From: Desulfobacterales bacterium
GTDB lineage: Bacteria; Desulfobacterota; Desulfobacteria; Desulfobacterales; SpSt-501
Length of the DNA stretch: 55,482 bases
Direction of reading: 5' to 3'
Assembly: GCA_025454255.1 (NCBI GenBank)
Contig: JALOOU010000010.1
Location: 1-55,482 of the forward strand
Shown: one piece after another, positions 33,755 to 42,061 of the stretch
Numbering within the stretch: position 1 is the first letter of the stretch
Layout: every line of letters starts with the position of its first letter
Notes under the pieces: model-generated
The model's input: the letters and a program-made list of their open reading frames with translations, nothing else
Databases searched by the model: none
What the model was told of the DNA's origin: nothing
Made by a program: the position numbers and the translations under genes

Positions 33755-34078
33755 AAACGGGGGCGGGCAGCGCCGGCATTGCGCACTTCGATAAGCAGGC
33801 GGGGCTTGTTGCCGGCGGGGGGCCCGCCGGTGCGGCACTGCGATCGAATCGCGGCTGGAAGCCGCTCCCACAAAAACGAACCCTGCTCGCTGGCGAAGCG
33901 CTGCCGCCGGCGGCATGCAATGCGCTCAAGCAAGATCGACTTTTTCTCCGGCGGGAGGCCGCGACCGGGTCGCGGCCGGAGCCTGCCGCGCCGGAGTACG
34001 CGCGAGAGATGCCGGGAGCCCCTCCCCCGCGAGGCACCTGAACTGGCGTGCGAAAAGCCCGCCGCTGCAGCCGGAACG
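33755..34078. other. 324-base convergent gap with several palindromes
   Basis: The two flanking genes read toward each other. No gene is seen. The stretch contains a REP-like palindrome (33842-33880), a GGCCGCGA...TCGCGGCC inverted repeat near 33956-33980, and a Gly-Ala-poor GC-rich palindrome near 33810-33832. None is followed by a clear T-run. It probably works as a transcription barrier or hosts small repeats. Confidence 0.5.
33842..33880. repeat. REP-like palindrome
   Basis: GCGGCTGGAAGCCGC is a 6-bp stem with a three-base loop, in the context TCGCGGCTGGAAGCCGCTCCCAC. Read on the minus strand, GTGGGAGCGGCTTCCAGCCGCGAT is the kind of head seen in REP elements mobilised by RAYT transposases in proteobacteria. 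Only one copy is visible here and no RAYT gene lies in the window. Confidence 0.55.
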
Positions 34079-34552
34079 CTACTGCGGGTTCCTTTTCAGG
34101 TACGCCAGGGCATCCTCGTCGCCGAGGTCGGCCGCCCGCTTGAAATCCTGGACGGCGGCGTTCCGGTCCCCGGCCAGAAGGTGCACCCGGCCCCGGCCGT
34201 AGAAGAAGAGTCCGTTGGCCGGCTCGAGGCGCATGGCGCGCTGGATGCTTTCCAACGCCTGGGCATAGCGGCCCATCTGGCCGTAGGCCACCCCTTGCGA
34301 AAACCAGGCGCCGCTGTGGCCGGGATCGAGCGCGATGGCGTTGGCGAAATAGCCGACCGCCGCGGGGTAGTTGCCGTAGGTGGATACCAGGGCCCCTTTC
34401 CGGAACCACTCCTCGGCGCTGCGGCTCTGGGCCGGGCCGCCGGACGCCGCCGCGGATTTGCCGGCGGCCGGCGCACCCGGGGGCATTACCAGCCCCATCA
34501 GCAGCGCAAGGCCGATCGCGAACCACCTGAAATCGTATGCCCGTGTCATCAT
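34079..34552 (-). CDS. Exported TPR-repeat protein
   Basis: 157 residues. A signal peptide (MMTRAYDF then FAIGLALLMGLVMPPGAPAAG) precedes three tetratricopeptide units: EEWFRKGALVSTYGNYPAAVGYFANAIALDP, GAWFSQGVAYGQMGRYAQALESIQRAMRLEP and GLFFYGRGRVHLLAGDRNAAVQDFKRAADLG, with a short final EDALAYL. TPRs bind partner proteins; nothing says which. Start: ATG 34552 lies 8 bases after GAGG; ATGs at 34549, 34558 and 34597 are possible. The gene ends in the convergent gap and is divergent from the hydrolase gene to its right. Confidence 0.78.
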   Translation of the reverse strand: MMTRAYDFRWFAIGLALLMGLVMPPGAPAAGKSAAASGGPAQSRSAEEWFRKGALVSTYGNYPAAVGYFANAIALDPGHSGAWFSQGVAYGQMGRYAQALESIQRAMRLEPANGLFFYGRGRVHLLAGDRNAAVQDFKRAADLGDEDALAYLKRNPQ

Positions 34553-34603
34553 GCACATCACCTCGAGATGAGCGTTATCATTTTGCGTATGCTCCAATTT
34601 TAG

Positions 34604-34609
34604 TATACT
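34604..34609. promoter_or_regulatory. Palindromic -10 element between divergent genes
   Basis: TAGTATACTA (34601-34610) is a perfect 10-base palindrome containing TATACT on both strands. It lies in the only AT-rich part of the divergent gap between the TPR gene and the metallo-hydrolase gene. A matching -35 is weak in both directions, so a shared, oppositely read promoter or operator is a guess. Confidence 0.35.
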
Positions 34610-34681
34610 ATCGGCAGGAAATCAAAAAACTGAAGCGGCCGCCCGAGGGCTCGGAGCGGCGGGCATCCGTGGGAGCTACCC

Positions 34682-35404
34682 GTGACCGAATACGCCATTT
34701 TCCCGCTGGCGGTGGGGATCAACGAAACCGACCAGGGGGTGATGACCTACCTGCGCGACTACGGCAAACGCATCTTCCTGCCGATCTATGCCTTCTACCT
34801 CAAGGGCGGCGGGCGGAACATCCTGGTCGACACCGGCCTGGACCAGTTCGTCATCCCCCCGGGGGCCGAAGAGGCCTGCGGCTTCCCGCTGCTGGAATTC
34901 GAAGCGGCGTTGGACCGGGTGGGCCTTGCGCCCGAGGCGGTGGACCTCATCATCCACACGCACCTGCACAACGACCACTGTGAAAACGACGCCAAATGCC
35001 CGAACGCCGAAATCATCGTCCAGCGCAAGGAGCTGGAGTTCCTGCAGCACCCGCACCCGGTGGACCACCGCTACTACCCCGACATCCTGGACGGGCTGAA
35101 CGTCGTCCCGGTTGATGGGGACACCGCGATCGCAGACGGCATCGAGGTGATATTCTCCCCGGGGCACACCGTGGGCGGGCAATCGGTCGCCGTACGGACC
35201 GCCGCCGGGCGGGCGGTCATCACCGGCTTCTGCTGCAACGCGAAGAACTTCCCGTCCGCCGGGCCGGCCGTGGCGCCCGGGGTCCACATCAACCTGGCCG
35301 AGGCGTATGACTCGATTCAGAAAATCAAGGCCATCGCCGACATCCTGCTACCCCTGCACGAACTTTCGATCGGCCGGATGCGGCAGATCCCACCGGCACC
35401 CTGA
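34682..35404 (+). CDS. Metallo-beta-lactamase-fold hydrolase, AHL-lactonase-like
   Basis: 240 residues. The metal motif HTHLHNDHC places His94, His96, Asp98 and His99 as ligands. LVDTGLDQF precedes it, PHPVDHRYY and SPGHTVGGQSVAV with another His follow, and LPLHELSI comes at the end. The overall build is that of the N-acyl-homoserine-lactonase branch (AiiA-like, two-metal), but many relatives have other ester or lactone substrates, so quorum quenching is not shown. Start GTG 34682 has GGGAG 6 bases upstream. The 110-residue gene 9 bases after the stop and DUF1848 beyond it probably share its transcript. Confidence 0.85.
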   Translation: MTEYAIFPLAVGINETDQGVMTYLRDYGKRIFLPIYAFYLKGGGRNILVDTGLDQFVIPPGAEEACGFPLLEFEAALDRVGLAPEAVDLIIHTHLHNDHCENDAKCPNAEIIVQRKELEFLQHPHPVDHRYYPDILDGLNVVPVDGDTAIADGIEVIFSPGHTVGGQSVAVRTAAGRAVITGFCCNAKNFPSAGPAVAPGVHINLAEAYDSIQKIKAIADILLPLHELSIGRMRQIPPAP

Positions 35405-35413
35405 GGAAGCGAA

Positions 35414-35746
35414 ATGGCGGCTGAAAACGACATCGTCCTGATCCATTTCGAGGACAAACCTCTCACCTTCGCGCGCATCGAGGCCATCTCCCCCGACCAC
35501 AAGCCCGGTTGGTACCACGTCAAGCTCCTGATGCTCCAGGTGCCGCTTCAAACCGTCACCTGGATCCTGCGGGACGCCTACATCGACGGGGGCGAGTTCA
35601 CCATGAACGGAAAACGGATGCGCCTCGAGCGGGTGCAGGCGCCCGAGGAGACGCCGGCCCCCGGGCAATCCCCGCCGCCGACTCCCGCGGGCCGCGACGC
35701 GGCCGGGGGCAAGGTGATCTCGCTGGCCGACCTCAAGAAGAAATAA
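35414..35746 (+). CDS. Conserved-looking small protein of unknown function
   Basis: 110 residues. The first 80 look like a compact beta-rich fold (IVLIHFEDKPLTFARIEAISPDHKPGWYHVKLLML and VTWILRDAYIDGGEF); the rest is a Pro/Ala linker ending in KVISLADLKKK. The linker plus basic end resembles the C-terminus of small RNA- or protein-binding proteins seen in Desulfobacterota, but I do not recognise the family. It is 9 bases after the hydrolase gene, with AGGAAG just before ATG 35414. Confidence 0.7.
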   Translation: MAAENDIVLIHFEDKPLTFARIEAISPDHKPGWYHVKLLMLQVPLQTVTWILRDAYIDGGEFTMNGKRMRLERVQAPEETPAPGQSPPPTPAGRDAAGGKVISLADLKKK

Positions 35747-35765
35747 CAGGGAAACGGCGAGCAGC

Positions 35766-36623
35766 GTGCACGACATCGTCTTGTCCGCCTCCCGGCGCAC
35801 CGACATTCCGGCCTTCCACATGCCCTGGTTCATGCGCGCAATTGCCCGGGGGGAGTTCGAAGTGGCCAATCCGGTCACCCGAGCGGTCCGTCGGGTGCCG
35901 GCCACCTGCCCGCCGGTGCAGGTGGTGGTGTTCTGGTCGAAAGACTTCGGCCCCTTCATCGCCGGCGGCTACGGCCCGCGCCTGGAGCGGATGGGCTACC
36001 GGCTGTTTTTCCAGTTCACGGTCAACTCCGCAATCCTTGCGCTCGAGCCGAACGTCCCGAAACTGGAGGACCGGCTGGAGCAGCTCCGCCGCCTGTGCGC
36101 CGCCCACGGGCCGGAGGCGGTGAACTGGCGCTTCGATCCCATCTGCCTTTTTCGGGATGGCCGCGGGCCGATCCGCGACAACCTCAAGGATCTGCCGCGC
36201 ATCGCCGCGGCCGCCGCGGCCAGCGGCATTCGGCGCTGCACCGTGAGCTTCATGGACCTCTACGCCAAGGTCACCCGCCGCACGGCGCGGCAGCCGGGTG
36301 TCGCCTTCGCGGCGCCCACGCGCGCGCAGCAGGTCGAGATCCTGCTCGGCATCGAGGCGCTTCTCGGCGCGCGGGGCATCGCGCTTTTCACCTGTTGCGA
36401 GGACGAGGCCGTTGCCGCCCTGCCCGCCCATTCCAGCGTAGCGAGCGGGGCCTGCATACCGAGCCGACGTTTAAGGGAACTCTACGGCGGGCGCCTCTCC
36501 CTCAAGCGCGACCGCAGCCAACGGGTGCGCGCCGGCTGCGGCTGCCGCGTCTCCGTGGACATCGGCTCCTACGACCGGCACCCGTGCGGCCACGGCTGCC
36601 TTTACTGCTACGCGGGGGCGTGA
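35766..36623 (+). CDS. DUF1848 protein with a C-terminal cysteine cluster
   Basis: 285 residues. It starts with the DUF1848 hallmark SASRRTDIPAFHMPWFMRAI and continues with VVFWSKDFGPF, FQFTVNS, VNWRFDPI and RCTVSFMDLYAKV. The end holds RAGCGCRVSVDIGSYDRHPCGHGCLYCYA, with five cysteines of which the last CGHGCLYC may bind a metal or Fe-S cluster in the manner of a radical SAM site, here at the wrong end of the chain. The family is widespread and uncharacterised. GTG 35766 is the start; no strong ribosome site. It follows the previous gene by 19 bases. Confidence 0.85.
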   Translation: MHDIVLSASRRTDIPAFHMPWFMRAIARGEFEVANPVTRAVRRVPATCPPVQVVVFWSKDFGPFIAGGYGPRLERMGYRLFFQFTVNSAILALEPNVPKLEDRLEQLRRLCAAHGPEAVNWRFDPICLFRDGRGPIRDNLKDLPRIAAAAAASGIRRCTVSFMDLYAKVTRRTARQPGVAFAAPTRAQQVEILLGIEALLGARGIALFTCCEDEAVAALPAHSSVASGACIPSRRLRELYGGRLSLKRDRSQRVRAGCGCRVSVDIGSYDRHPCGHGCLYCYAGA

Positions 36624-36695
36624 CGGCGCCCGCGCCGAGAACGTCCGGCTCAGCGGCTGCTGGCCGCCCGCCCCGACGACTGAGACCGTGCCCCC

Positions 36696-37661
36696 ATGCA
36701 GATCGGCTCGCTGACGCTCGAAGCCCCCACGGTCCTCGCCCCGCTGGCCGGCATCACCAACCTTCCCTTTCGCCTGCTGGCGCGGGAGGCCGGCTGCGCT
36801 TTAGTCTATTCGGAGATGGTGAGCGCCGAGGCGCTGGTGCGCGGGCAGCCGAACACCTTTGCGCTTCTGCGCAGCCTGCCCGCGGAAAAACCCCTTGCGG
36901 TTCAGCTTTTCGGCTCCGACCCGGGGCGGATGGCCGAGGCCGCCGCCATGGTGGCGGCCTCGGGCGCCGACGTGCTGGACATCAACTTCGGCTGCGCCGT
37001 GAAAAAAGTGGTGAAAACCGGCTCCGGGGCGGCGTTGATGCGCACCCCCAAACTGGCGCAAGCGCTGCTGGCAGCCGTGCGCAAAGCGGTGCGGATCCCG
37101 CTGACGATCAAGCTGCGCAGCGGCTGGGAACGCTCGGCCGCCCAGGCCTTCGAACTCGGTGCGATCGCGCAGGAGTGCGGGGTGGATGCCGTCGCGATCC
37201 ATCCGCGCACGGCCGTGCAGAAATTCAGCGGCCGGGCCGACTGGAGCGTCATCGCCGCGCTGAAAGCGCGGCTGAAGATCCCGGTCATCGGCAACGGCGA
37301 CGTGTTCTGCGCCGAGGACGCCGCGCGCATGCTGTCGGAGACCGGCTGCGATGCGGTCATGGTCGGCCGCGGAGCCATCGGCTATCCGCGCATCTTCGCC
37401 GAGATCGCCTCGCGGCTGCGCGAGGAGCCCGCCCCGCCGGAGGCGGCCGGCGAGCGGGCGGCCGTCATGCGCCGATATGCGGAGCTTTCCGCCGCCTGCT
37501 ATGGGCCGCAGATCGGAAGCCAACTGATGCGCCACCGCCTGGGGTGGTTCACCAAGGGGATCCGGGGCGGGGCGACGTTTCGGAAAGCAGCGTCCGCCAT
37601 CGCCTCCATGGAGGAGGCTTACGAGTTGATCGCAGGCCTTGAACGCGCCATGCGGGCGTAG
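36696..37661 (+). CDS. dusB: tRNA-dihydrouridine synthase (DusB-like)
   Basis: 321 residues. FMN TIM-barrel enzyme that reduces uridine in the D-loop of tRNA. Motifs: LAPLAGITNLPFRLLAREAGCALVYSEMVSAEAL, VQLFGSDPG, DINFGCAVKKVVKTGSGAALM (the usual catalytic NxGCP is FGCAV here, keeping the Cys), IKLRSGW, AIHPRTAVQKFSG, GNGDVF, GCDAVMVGRGAIGYPRIFAEI. The loop reads CAVKK where most have CPxxK. It is 72 bases downstream of the DUF1848 gene. Assignment to DusB rather than DusA or DusC is by overall pattern. Confidence 0.9.
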   Translation: MQIGSLTLEAPTVLAPLAGITNLPFRLLAREAGCALVYSEMVSAEALVRGQPNTFALLRSLPAEKPLAVQLFGSDPGRMAEAAAMVAASGADVLDINFGCAVKKVVKTGSGAALMRTPKLAQALLAAVRKAVRIPLTIKLRSGWERSAAQAFELGAIAQECGVDAVAIHPRTAVQKFSGRADWSVIAALKARLKIPVIGNGDVFCAEDAARMLSETGCDAVMVGRGAIGYPRIFAEIASRLREEPAPPEAAGERAAVMRRYAELSAACYGPQIGSQLMRHRLGWFTKGIRGGATFRKAASAIASMEEAYELIAGLERAMRA

Positions 37662-37705
37662 GCTGCGAGGCGGCGGGGGGCCGGCGGCGCGCCCTGGCGC
37701 TCGCG

Positions 37706-38662
37706 TCACCGCTTCATTCTCACCGTGCCGCCGTTTTTCACCAGCTCCCAGCGCTCGAACGCGGCGTGGGCGCCGTCCCGGGAGACGGCCGAGACGACCG
37801 CCTCGCCGAGCTTTTCGCCGACGGGGATGAAACGCTGGCCGTCCTTGCCCACCATGGCGGCACCGAGCCCGAACACTTCGAGCACCCGGCCGGGCGCCAG
37901 GCCCGCATCGCTTCCGGCCGACAGCACGATCGCGCCGCCTTCGGCGGCGACCACAAACGCCTGCCAGGGGCGCTCGCGCAGCGCCTTGCATACCAGGCGC
38001 GCGCTCTTGCGAAGCACACGGTCCAGCGCCGGTTGGACATCCGGCAGGCGCATGGCCTGCGTTCGCTGCAACTCTTCGTATTTGAGCCCGTCGATCTCGG
38101 TTTGGTCCGCCTGGCGATCGTCCACTATCTTGGCACCGGTGGCCGAATCGACGACCTCAACGCGCACCACCGCCCGGATCCAGTAGCGCATATCTTTCCA
38201 GAGCCAGAAGCCCGTGCGCTCCTGTTCCAGCCGGACGTCCATCAGGGAGCCGACCAGGAAGAAATCCACCCCCTGCCGCCGGCCGAGCAGCGCCATGGCG
38301 TAGCCGTCGAGCAGCCCGGCCGCGATCCGCGGCGGCGCCTTCAGGTCGGCCGCCAACGCGGCGTCGAACCTCAGGCCGGCGCACTCTTTCTGGAGCAGAC
38401 CCTGGAACTGCTGCCGGTAGTAGGTCGAAAACCCGAGCGGATCGCCCGACACGCCGGCATCGACCCCGATGAGGGCCGCTTTTTTTCCGGCAGCGGCACC
38501 CGTTCCCGGCGCGGCCTTGCCCAGCGCCTCGCGGGAGGCCTCGACCACCTCTGCGGCGGAGTTTTTGAATGCCGTGCAGGCCGTCGGCCCCCCGGCCCAT
38601 GCCAGCAACGGCAGCAACAGCAACGTGAGCCATCGACTTCTGGGACTGGATGCGGACTGCAT
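37706..38662 (-). CDS. Exported protein with a CsgG/FlgT-like fold, function unknown
   Basis: 318 residues. Signal peptide MQSASSPRSRWLTLLLLPLLAWA, then a possible lipobox-like Cys in GGPTACTAF. After a low-complexity stretch of Ala and Gly comes LIGVDAGVSGDPLGFSTYYRQQF and FFLVGSLMDVRLE, IRAVVRVEVVDSATGAKIVDDRQAD, RLVCKAL, and finally AGSDAGLAPGRVLEVFG, which resembles the beta-rich C-terminal part of FlgT/CsgG-type surface proteins. Start ATG 38662 with GAGG 10 bases upstream; GTG 38671 also possible. No curli or flagellar genes lie nearby. Confidence 0.7.
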   Translation of the reverse strand: MQSASSPRSRWLTLLLLPLLAWAGGPTACTAFKNSAAEVVEASREALGKAAPGTGAAAGKKAALIGVDAGVSGDPLGFSTYYRQQFQGLLQKECAGLRFDAALAADLKAPPRIAAGLLDGYAMALLGRRQGVDFFLVGSLMDVRLEQERTGFWLWKDMRYWIRAVVRVEVVDSATGAKIVDDRQADQTEIDGLKYEELQRTQAMRLPDVQPALDRVLRKSARLVCKALRERPWQAFVVAAEGGAIVLSAGSDAGLAPGRVLEVFGLGAAMVGKDGQRFIPVGEKLGEAVVSAVSRDGAHAAFERWELVKNGGTVRMKR

Positions 38663-38887
38663 GGAGATCACACCTCGATCCGGAGTATACGGACACCATC
38701 AGCGGGCGATGCGTCCTTTTCCAACCGATGCCCGCGGGCCCTTGCCGCCTGCGACCATAACAAGAACCGATTTTGAAAGTCAAACCCTCCGCGCCGCCGC
38801 CTCGCTGCGGTTGACAGGCCCGCCGCTATCTGTTAGCGCATCGCCTAGCTGAGCAGCACCGCCGCAGACGGACAAGGAGAGACGCGG

Positions 38888-39103
38888 ATGGGATCCATCG
38901 ACGAGCAGGTCCTCAAAACCGCCAAGGAAGTCGTCATCAAATTCATCGAATGCGGCCGGCTTTCACCCAGCGGCTTTGCGGAGACCTTCCAGGGCATTTA
39001 CAAAGCCGTCGACGAGACGGTCAAAACCCATCTGAAGCCGCCCGAAAAACCGCCCGAAGCGAAGCCCGCCGCCGGCTCCAAACAAACGGGCGGCAAGCGC
39101 TGA
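38888..39103 (+). CDS. Small conserved-looking cytoplasmic protein, 71 residues
   Basis: MGSIDEQVLKTAKEVVIKFI then ECGRLSPSGFAETFQGIYKAVDETVK, followed by a Pro/Lys tail. ATG 38888 follows AAGGAGAGACGCGG, a strong ribosome site at good distance. I know similar short proteins from many Desulfobacterota under uninformative names, but the function is unknown. The helical core could bind RNA or a protein partner. It is divergent from the exported protein gene and reads toward polA. Confidence 0.7.
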   Translation: MGSIDEQVLKTAKEVVIKFIECGRLSPSGFAETFQGIYKAVDETVKTHLKPPEKPPEAKPAAGSKQTGGKR

Positions 39104-39104
39104 G

Positions 39105-39186
39105 GCCGCCGGTTAGCCGGCGGCAGAATGGATTCACATGGGGGCCCGCCCGTCCCGGCCGCGGCCGGCGGGAGGCAGGCCCCCAT
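39105..39186. repeat. Two strong hairpins at the convergent end of polA
   Basis: GCCGCCGG, loop TTAG, CCGGCGGC (39105-39124) is a perfect 8-bp stem. Directly after it, ATGGGGGCC (39138-39146) pairs with GGCCCCCAT (39178-39186), and inside it CCCGCC pairs with GGCGGG and GGCCGCGGCC is self-complementary. There are no T-runs, so these are not classic terminators. They lie between the 71-residue gene and the polA end. Confidence 0.55.
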
Positions 39187-39200
39187 CGACGGCTCCCATC

Positions 39201-41879
39201 TCAGTGCGCCTCGGCCCAGTTGCCGCCGACGGCCACATTGACCTTGAGCGGCACCTTCAGCTCCCAAACCCCCTCCATGATCCCGGCCACCAGCGCCGAC
39301 ACGCGCTCCAGTTCGTCGGGCGGGGCTTCGAACACCAGCTCATCGTGCACCGTCATCAGCATGGCGGCCTGGAGCCCCTCGCGGGCGAGCGCCGCGTCGA
39401 TCCGGATCATGGCGATTTTGATCAGGTCGGCCGCGGTGCCCTGGATGGGGGTGTTGACGGCGATGCGCTCGGCCGCCTGGCGCACCATCGGGTTGGCGCT
39501 GCCGATGTCCGGCAGCAGCCGCAGACGGCCGAGCAGGGTGCTCGTCTTTCCGGTGCGCCGGGCCTCCGCGATGGTGCGCTCCAGAAAGCGCTTCACGCCG
39601 GGGTAGCGCCCGAAGTAGTGATCGATGTAGATCTTGGCCATCTTCTGGCTGATGTCCAGCTGGCGCGCCAGCCCAAAGGGGCTCATGCCGTATAGGATCC
39701 CGAAGTTGATCGCCTTGGCCTGGCGCCGGAGCTCGGGGCTCACCTGGGAGGGGGCCACCTCGAAGACCTCGGCGGCGGTGCGGGTGTGGATGTCCTCCTC
39801 GTCGCGGAAGGCCTGAATCAGGGTGTCGTCCTCGGCATAGTGCGCCAGGATGCGCAGCTCGACCTGGGAATAGTCCACCGACAAGAGCCGCCATCCCTCG
39901 CGCGGCACGAACGTGCGGCGGATCTCCAACCCTTCCGGCGTGCGGATGGGGATGTTCTGCAGGTTGGGCTCCGAGCTGGAGAGCCTCCCCGTGGCCGTCG
40001 CCGTCTGGTGGTAGCAGGTGTGGATCCGCCCGGTCCCGGGATGGATCAGGTCGATCAGGGCGTCGGCGTAGGTGGACTTGAGCTTGGCGAGCGTGCGGTG
40101 CTTGAGCACCAGGGCCGGCAGCTCGTGGAGCTTCGCCAGCGACATGAGCACATCCACGTCGGTGGAGAAGGCGGTCTTCTTCTTGGTTTTCTTCTGAACC
40201 GGCAGCTTGAGCTTCTCGAACAGGATGGCGCCCAGCTGCTGGCTGGAGTGGATGTTGAAGCGCTCGCCGGCCAGGTGGGTGATAGCCTCCTCGAGGCGCG
40301 CCAGCTCCTGCTCGAAGTGCACGGACAAGCGGCGCAGCTGCCCGGTGTCCACGGCGACGCCGCGCATCTCCATGCGCTTGAGAACGGGGATGAGCGGAAT
40401 TTCCACCGCGTGCATGAGCTCGGCCAGCCCGACCTCCTCCAGCCGACACGCGAGCACAGTGTGCGCCAATCGGGTGATGTCGGCATCCTCGCAGGCGTAG
40501 GGGACGGCCTCGTCGAGGGGGACCTGGGCGAAGGTGGGGCGCTCTTTCTTGCGGCCCACCACCTCGGCGAAGGTAATGGTCTTGTGGTTGAGAAAGTCCA
40601 GTGCGATCTGGTCCAGGTTGTGGGCGCGCTTGGAGGGGTCCAGCAGGTAGGAGGCCAGCATGGTGTCGAAGACCACCCCTGCCAGCTCGATGCCGTGGCG
40701 GGCCAGCACGATCCCGTCGTATTTGATGTTCTGCCCCACTTTTTTGAAGCGCGGGTCCTGCAGATAGGCCGCGAGTTTTTCCAGGACAAACGCGCGCTCG
40801 AGCTGCTGCGGGGCGCCGAGATAATGGTGGCCGCAGGGGATGTAGAAGGCCTGGTCCGGCTGGATGGCCACGGAAATACCGACCAGCTCGGCGCGCATCG
40901 GGTCGGCGGCGGTGGTCTCGGTGTCGATGGCGGCCAGGTCCGCTGCGCGCAGCCGGTCGACGAGCTCGGCGAGCGCCGCGGGGTCGAGCACGGCGCGATA
41001 GTCCTTGCCGCTCAGGTCCGCTGCCTGCGGCACGGCGTGCTGCAGCTGGCGGAATTCGAGCTCCTTGAACAGGGCGGCCAGGGCCTGGGGGTCCGGGCCG
41101 GTCACCTTGAGCGCTGCGAGCTCCAGGGCCACGGGCGCCCCGGTGTCGATGGCCGCCAGCCGGCGGCTCAGGAAGGCCTGCTCGCGGTGGGCCGCGAGCG
41201 TTTCGCGCAGCTTGGGGCGCGCGACGGAGGCGAGGTTCGCGTAGAGGGTTTCCAGACTGCCGTGGGACCGGATGAGCTCAAGCGCCGTCTTCGGGCCGAT
41301 CCCCGGCACGCCGGGGATGTTGTCCGCGGCATCCCCCGCGAGGCCCATCACATCCACCAGCTGCGCCGGCTCAACCCCCATCCGGGCCCGGACGGAGGCC
41401 GCGTCCGTGACCGCATCCTTCATCGGATCCCAGATGCTCGTGCGCTCGCCGAGCAGCTGGACGAAATCCTTGTCGCCGGTCACCATCACCACGGCACATC
41501 CCTCGGCCGCCAGTTGGCGGGCCAGGGTCCCGATGATGTCGTCGGCCTCGTAGCCGGCAAGCTCGACCACCGGCAACCGGTAGGCGGCGGTGACCTGCTT
41601 GATCAGCGGGATCTGCACCGCCAACTCCTCGGGCATGGGCGGGCGGTTGGCCTTGTACTGCGCGTAGAGGTCGTGCCGGAACGTGGGCCCGCGGGCATCG
41701 AACACCATGGCGGCATACTCCGGCTGCCGATCCTCCATGAGTTTGATCAGCATCCGGGTAAAACCGAAGACGGCATTGGTGGGCATGCCGCGGGAATTGC
41801 TCAACCCGGCGATGGCATGGAAGGCCCGGTGGATGTAGGCGGACCCGTCGATCAGGTAGGCGATGCGGGAAGAACTCAT
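39201..41879 (-). CDS. polA: DNA polymerase I
   Basis: 892 residues with three domains. 5'-3' exonuclease at 1-290 (AYLIDGSAYIHRAFHAI, YEADDIIGTLARQ, GDAADNIPGVPGIGPKTALEL). 3'-5' exonuclease at about 320-500: AIDTETTAADPMRAELVGIS, NIKYD, and YACEDADIT keep the Asp/Glu/Tyr metal residues, so proofreading looks intact. Polymerase to the end: TATGRLSSSEPNLQNIPIRT, SVDYSQVELRILAH, INFGILYGMSPFGLARQL, MLMTVHDELVFEAP. ATG 41879 is the natural start; the frame upstream to 42047 is spurious. The gene converges with the 71-residue gene and its start is divergent from the CoA-binding gene. Confidence 0.95.
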   Translation of the reverse strand: MSSSRIAYLIDGSAYIHRAFHAIAGLSNSRGMPTNAVFGFTRMLIKLMEDRQPEYAAMVFDARGPTFRHDLYAQYKANRPPMPEELAVQIPLIKQVTAAYRLPVVELAGYEADDIIGTLARQLAAEGCAVVMVTGDKDFVQLLGERTSIWDPMKDAVTDAASVRARMGVEPAQLVDVMGLAGDAADNIPGVPGIGPKTALELIRSHGSLETLYANLASVARPKLRETLAAHREQAFLSRRLAAIDTGAPVALELAALKVTGPDPQALAALFKELEFRQLQHAVPQAADLSGKDYRAVLDPAALAELVDRLRAADLAAIDTETTAADPMRAELVGISVAIQPDQAFYIPCGHHYLGAPQQLERAFVLEKLAAYLQDPRFKKVGQNIKYDGIVLARHGIELAGVVFDTMLASYLLDPSKRAHNLDQIALDFLNHKTITFAEVVGRKKERPTFAQVPLDEAVPYACEDADITRLAHTVLACRLEEVGLAELMHAVEIPLIPVLKRMEMRGVAVDTGQLRRLSVHFEQELARLEEAITHLAGERFNIHSSQQLGAILFEKLKLPVQKKTKKKTAFSTDVDVLMSLAKLHELPALVLKHRTLAKLKSTYADALIDLIHPGTGRIHTCYHQTATATGRLSSSEPNLQNIPIRTPEGLEIRRTFVPREGWRLLSVDYSQVELRILAHYAEDDTLIQAFRDEEDIHTRTAAEVFEVAPSQVSPELRRQAKAINFGILYGMSPFGLARQLDISQKMAKIYIDHYFGRYPGVKRFLERTIAEARRTGKTSTLLGRLRLLPDIGSANPMVRQAAERIAVNTPIQGTAADLIKIAMIRIDAALAREGLQAAMLMTVHDELVFEAPPDELERVSALVAGIMEGVWELKVPLKVNVAVGGNWAEAH

Positions 41880-41936
41880 GCGTCCTTGTATGCTCTCAAA
41901 TCGGCAGCCGGCGCGGCCCGGCGGCCAGGAGTCGAA

Positions 41937-41965
41937 TTGACACCCGGTCGTGCTTGCATTACTAT
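41937..41965 (+). promoter_or_regulatory. Sigma-70 promoter of the CoA-binding protein operon
   Basis: TTGACA (41937-41942), a 17-base spacer and TACTAT (41960-41965) give a near-consensus promoter in the polA/CoA-binding divergent gap. Transcription would start about 90 bases before ATG 42062. Confidence 0.65.
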
Positions 41966-42061
41966 TTCGCGTGTTGCAGAAGCGCCGGATCGTCCGCCCG
42001 TTACCGACGGGCGCTCGATTTCTATACCACCCTATCGCTCGCACCACAAGCAGAGGTCCGC

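Noticed and set aside
36095-37642. Open frame of 515 codons across DUF1848 and dusB
   Set aside because: It overlaps two well supported genes in another frame and is Arg/Pro-rich without domains.
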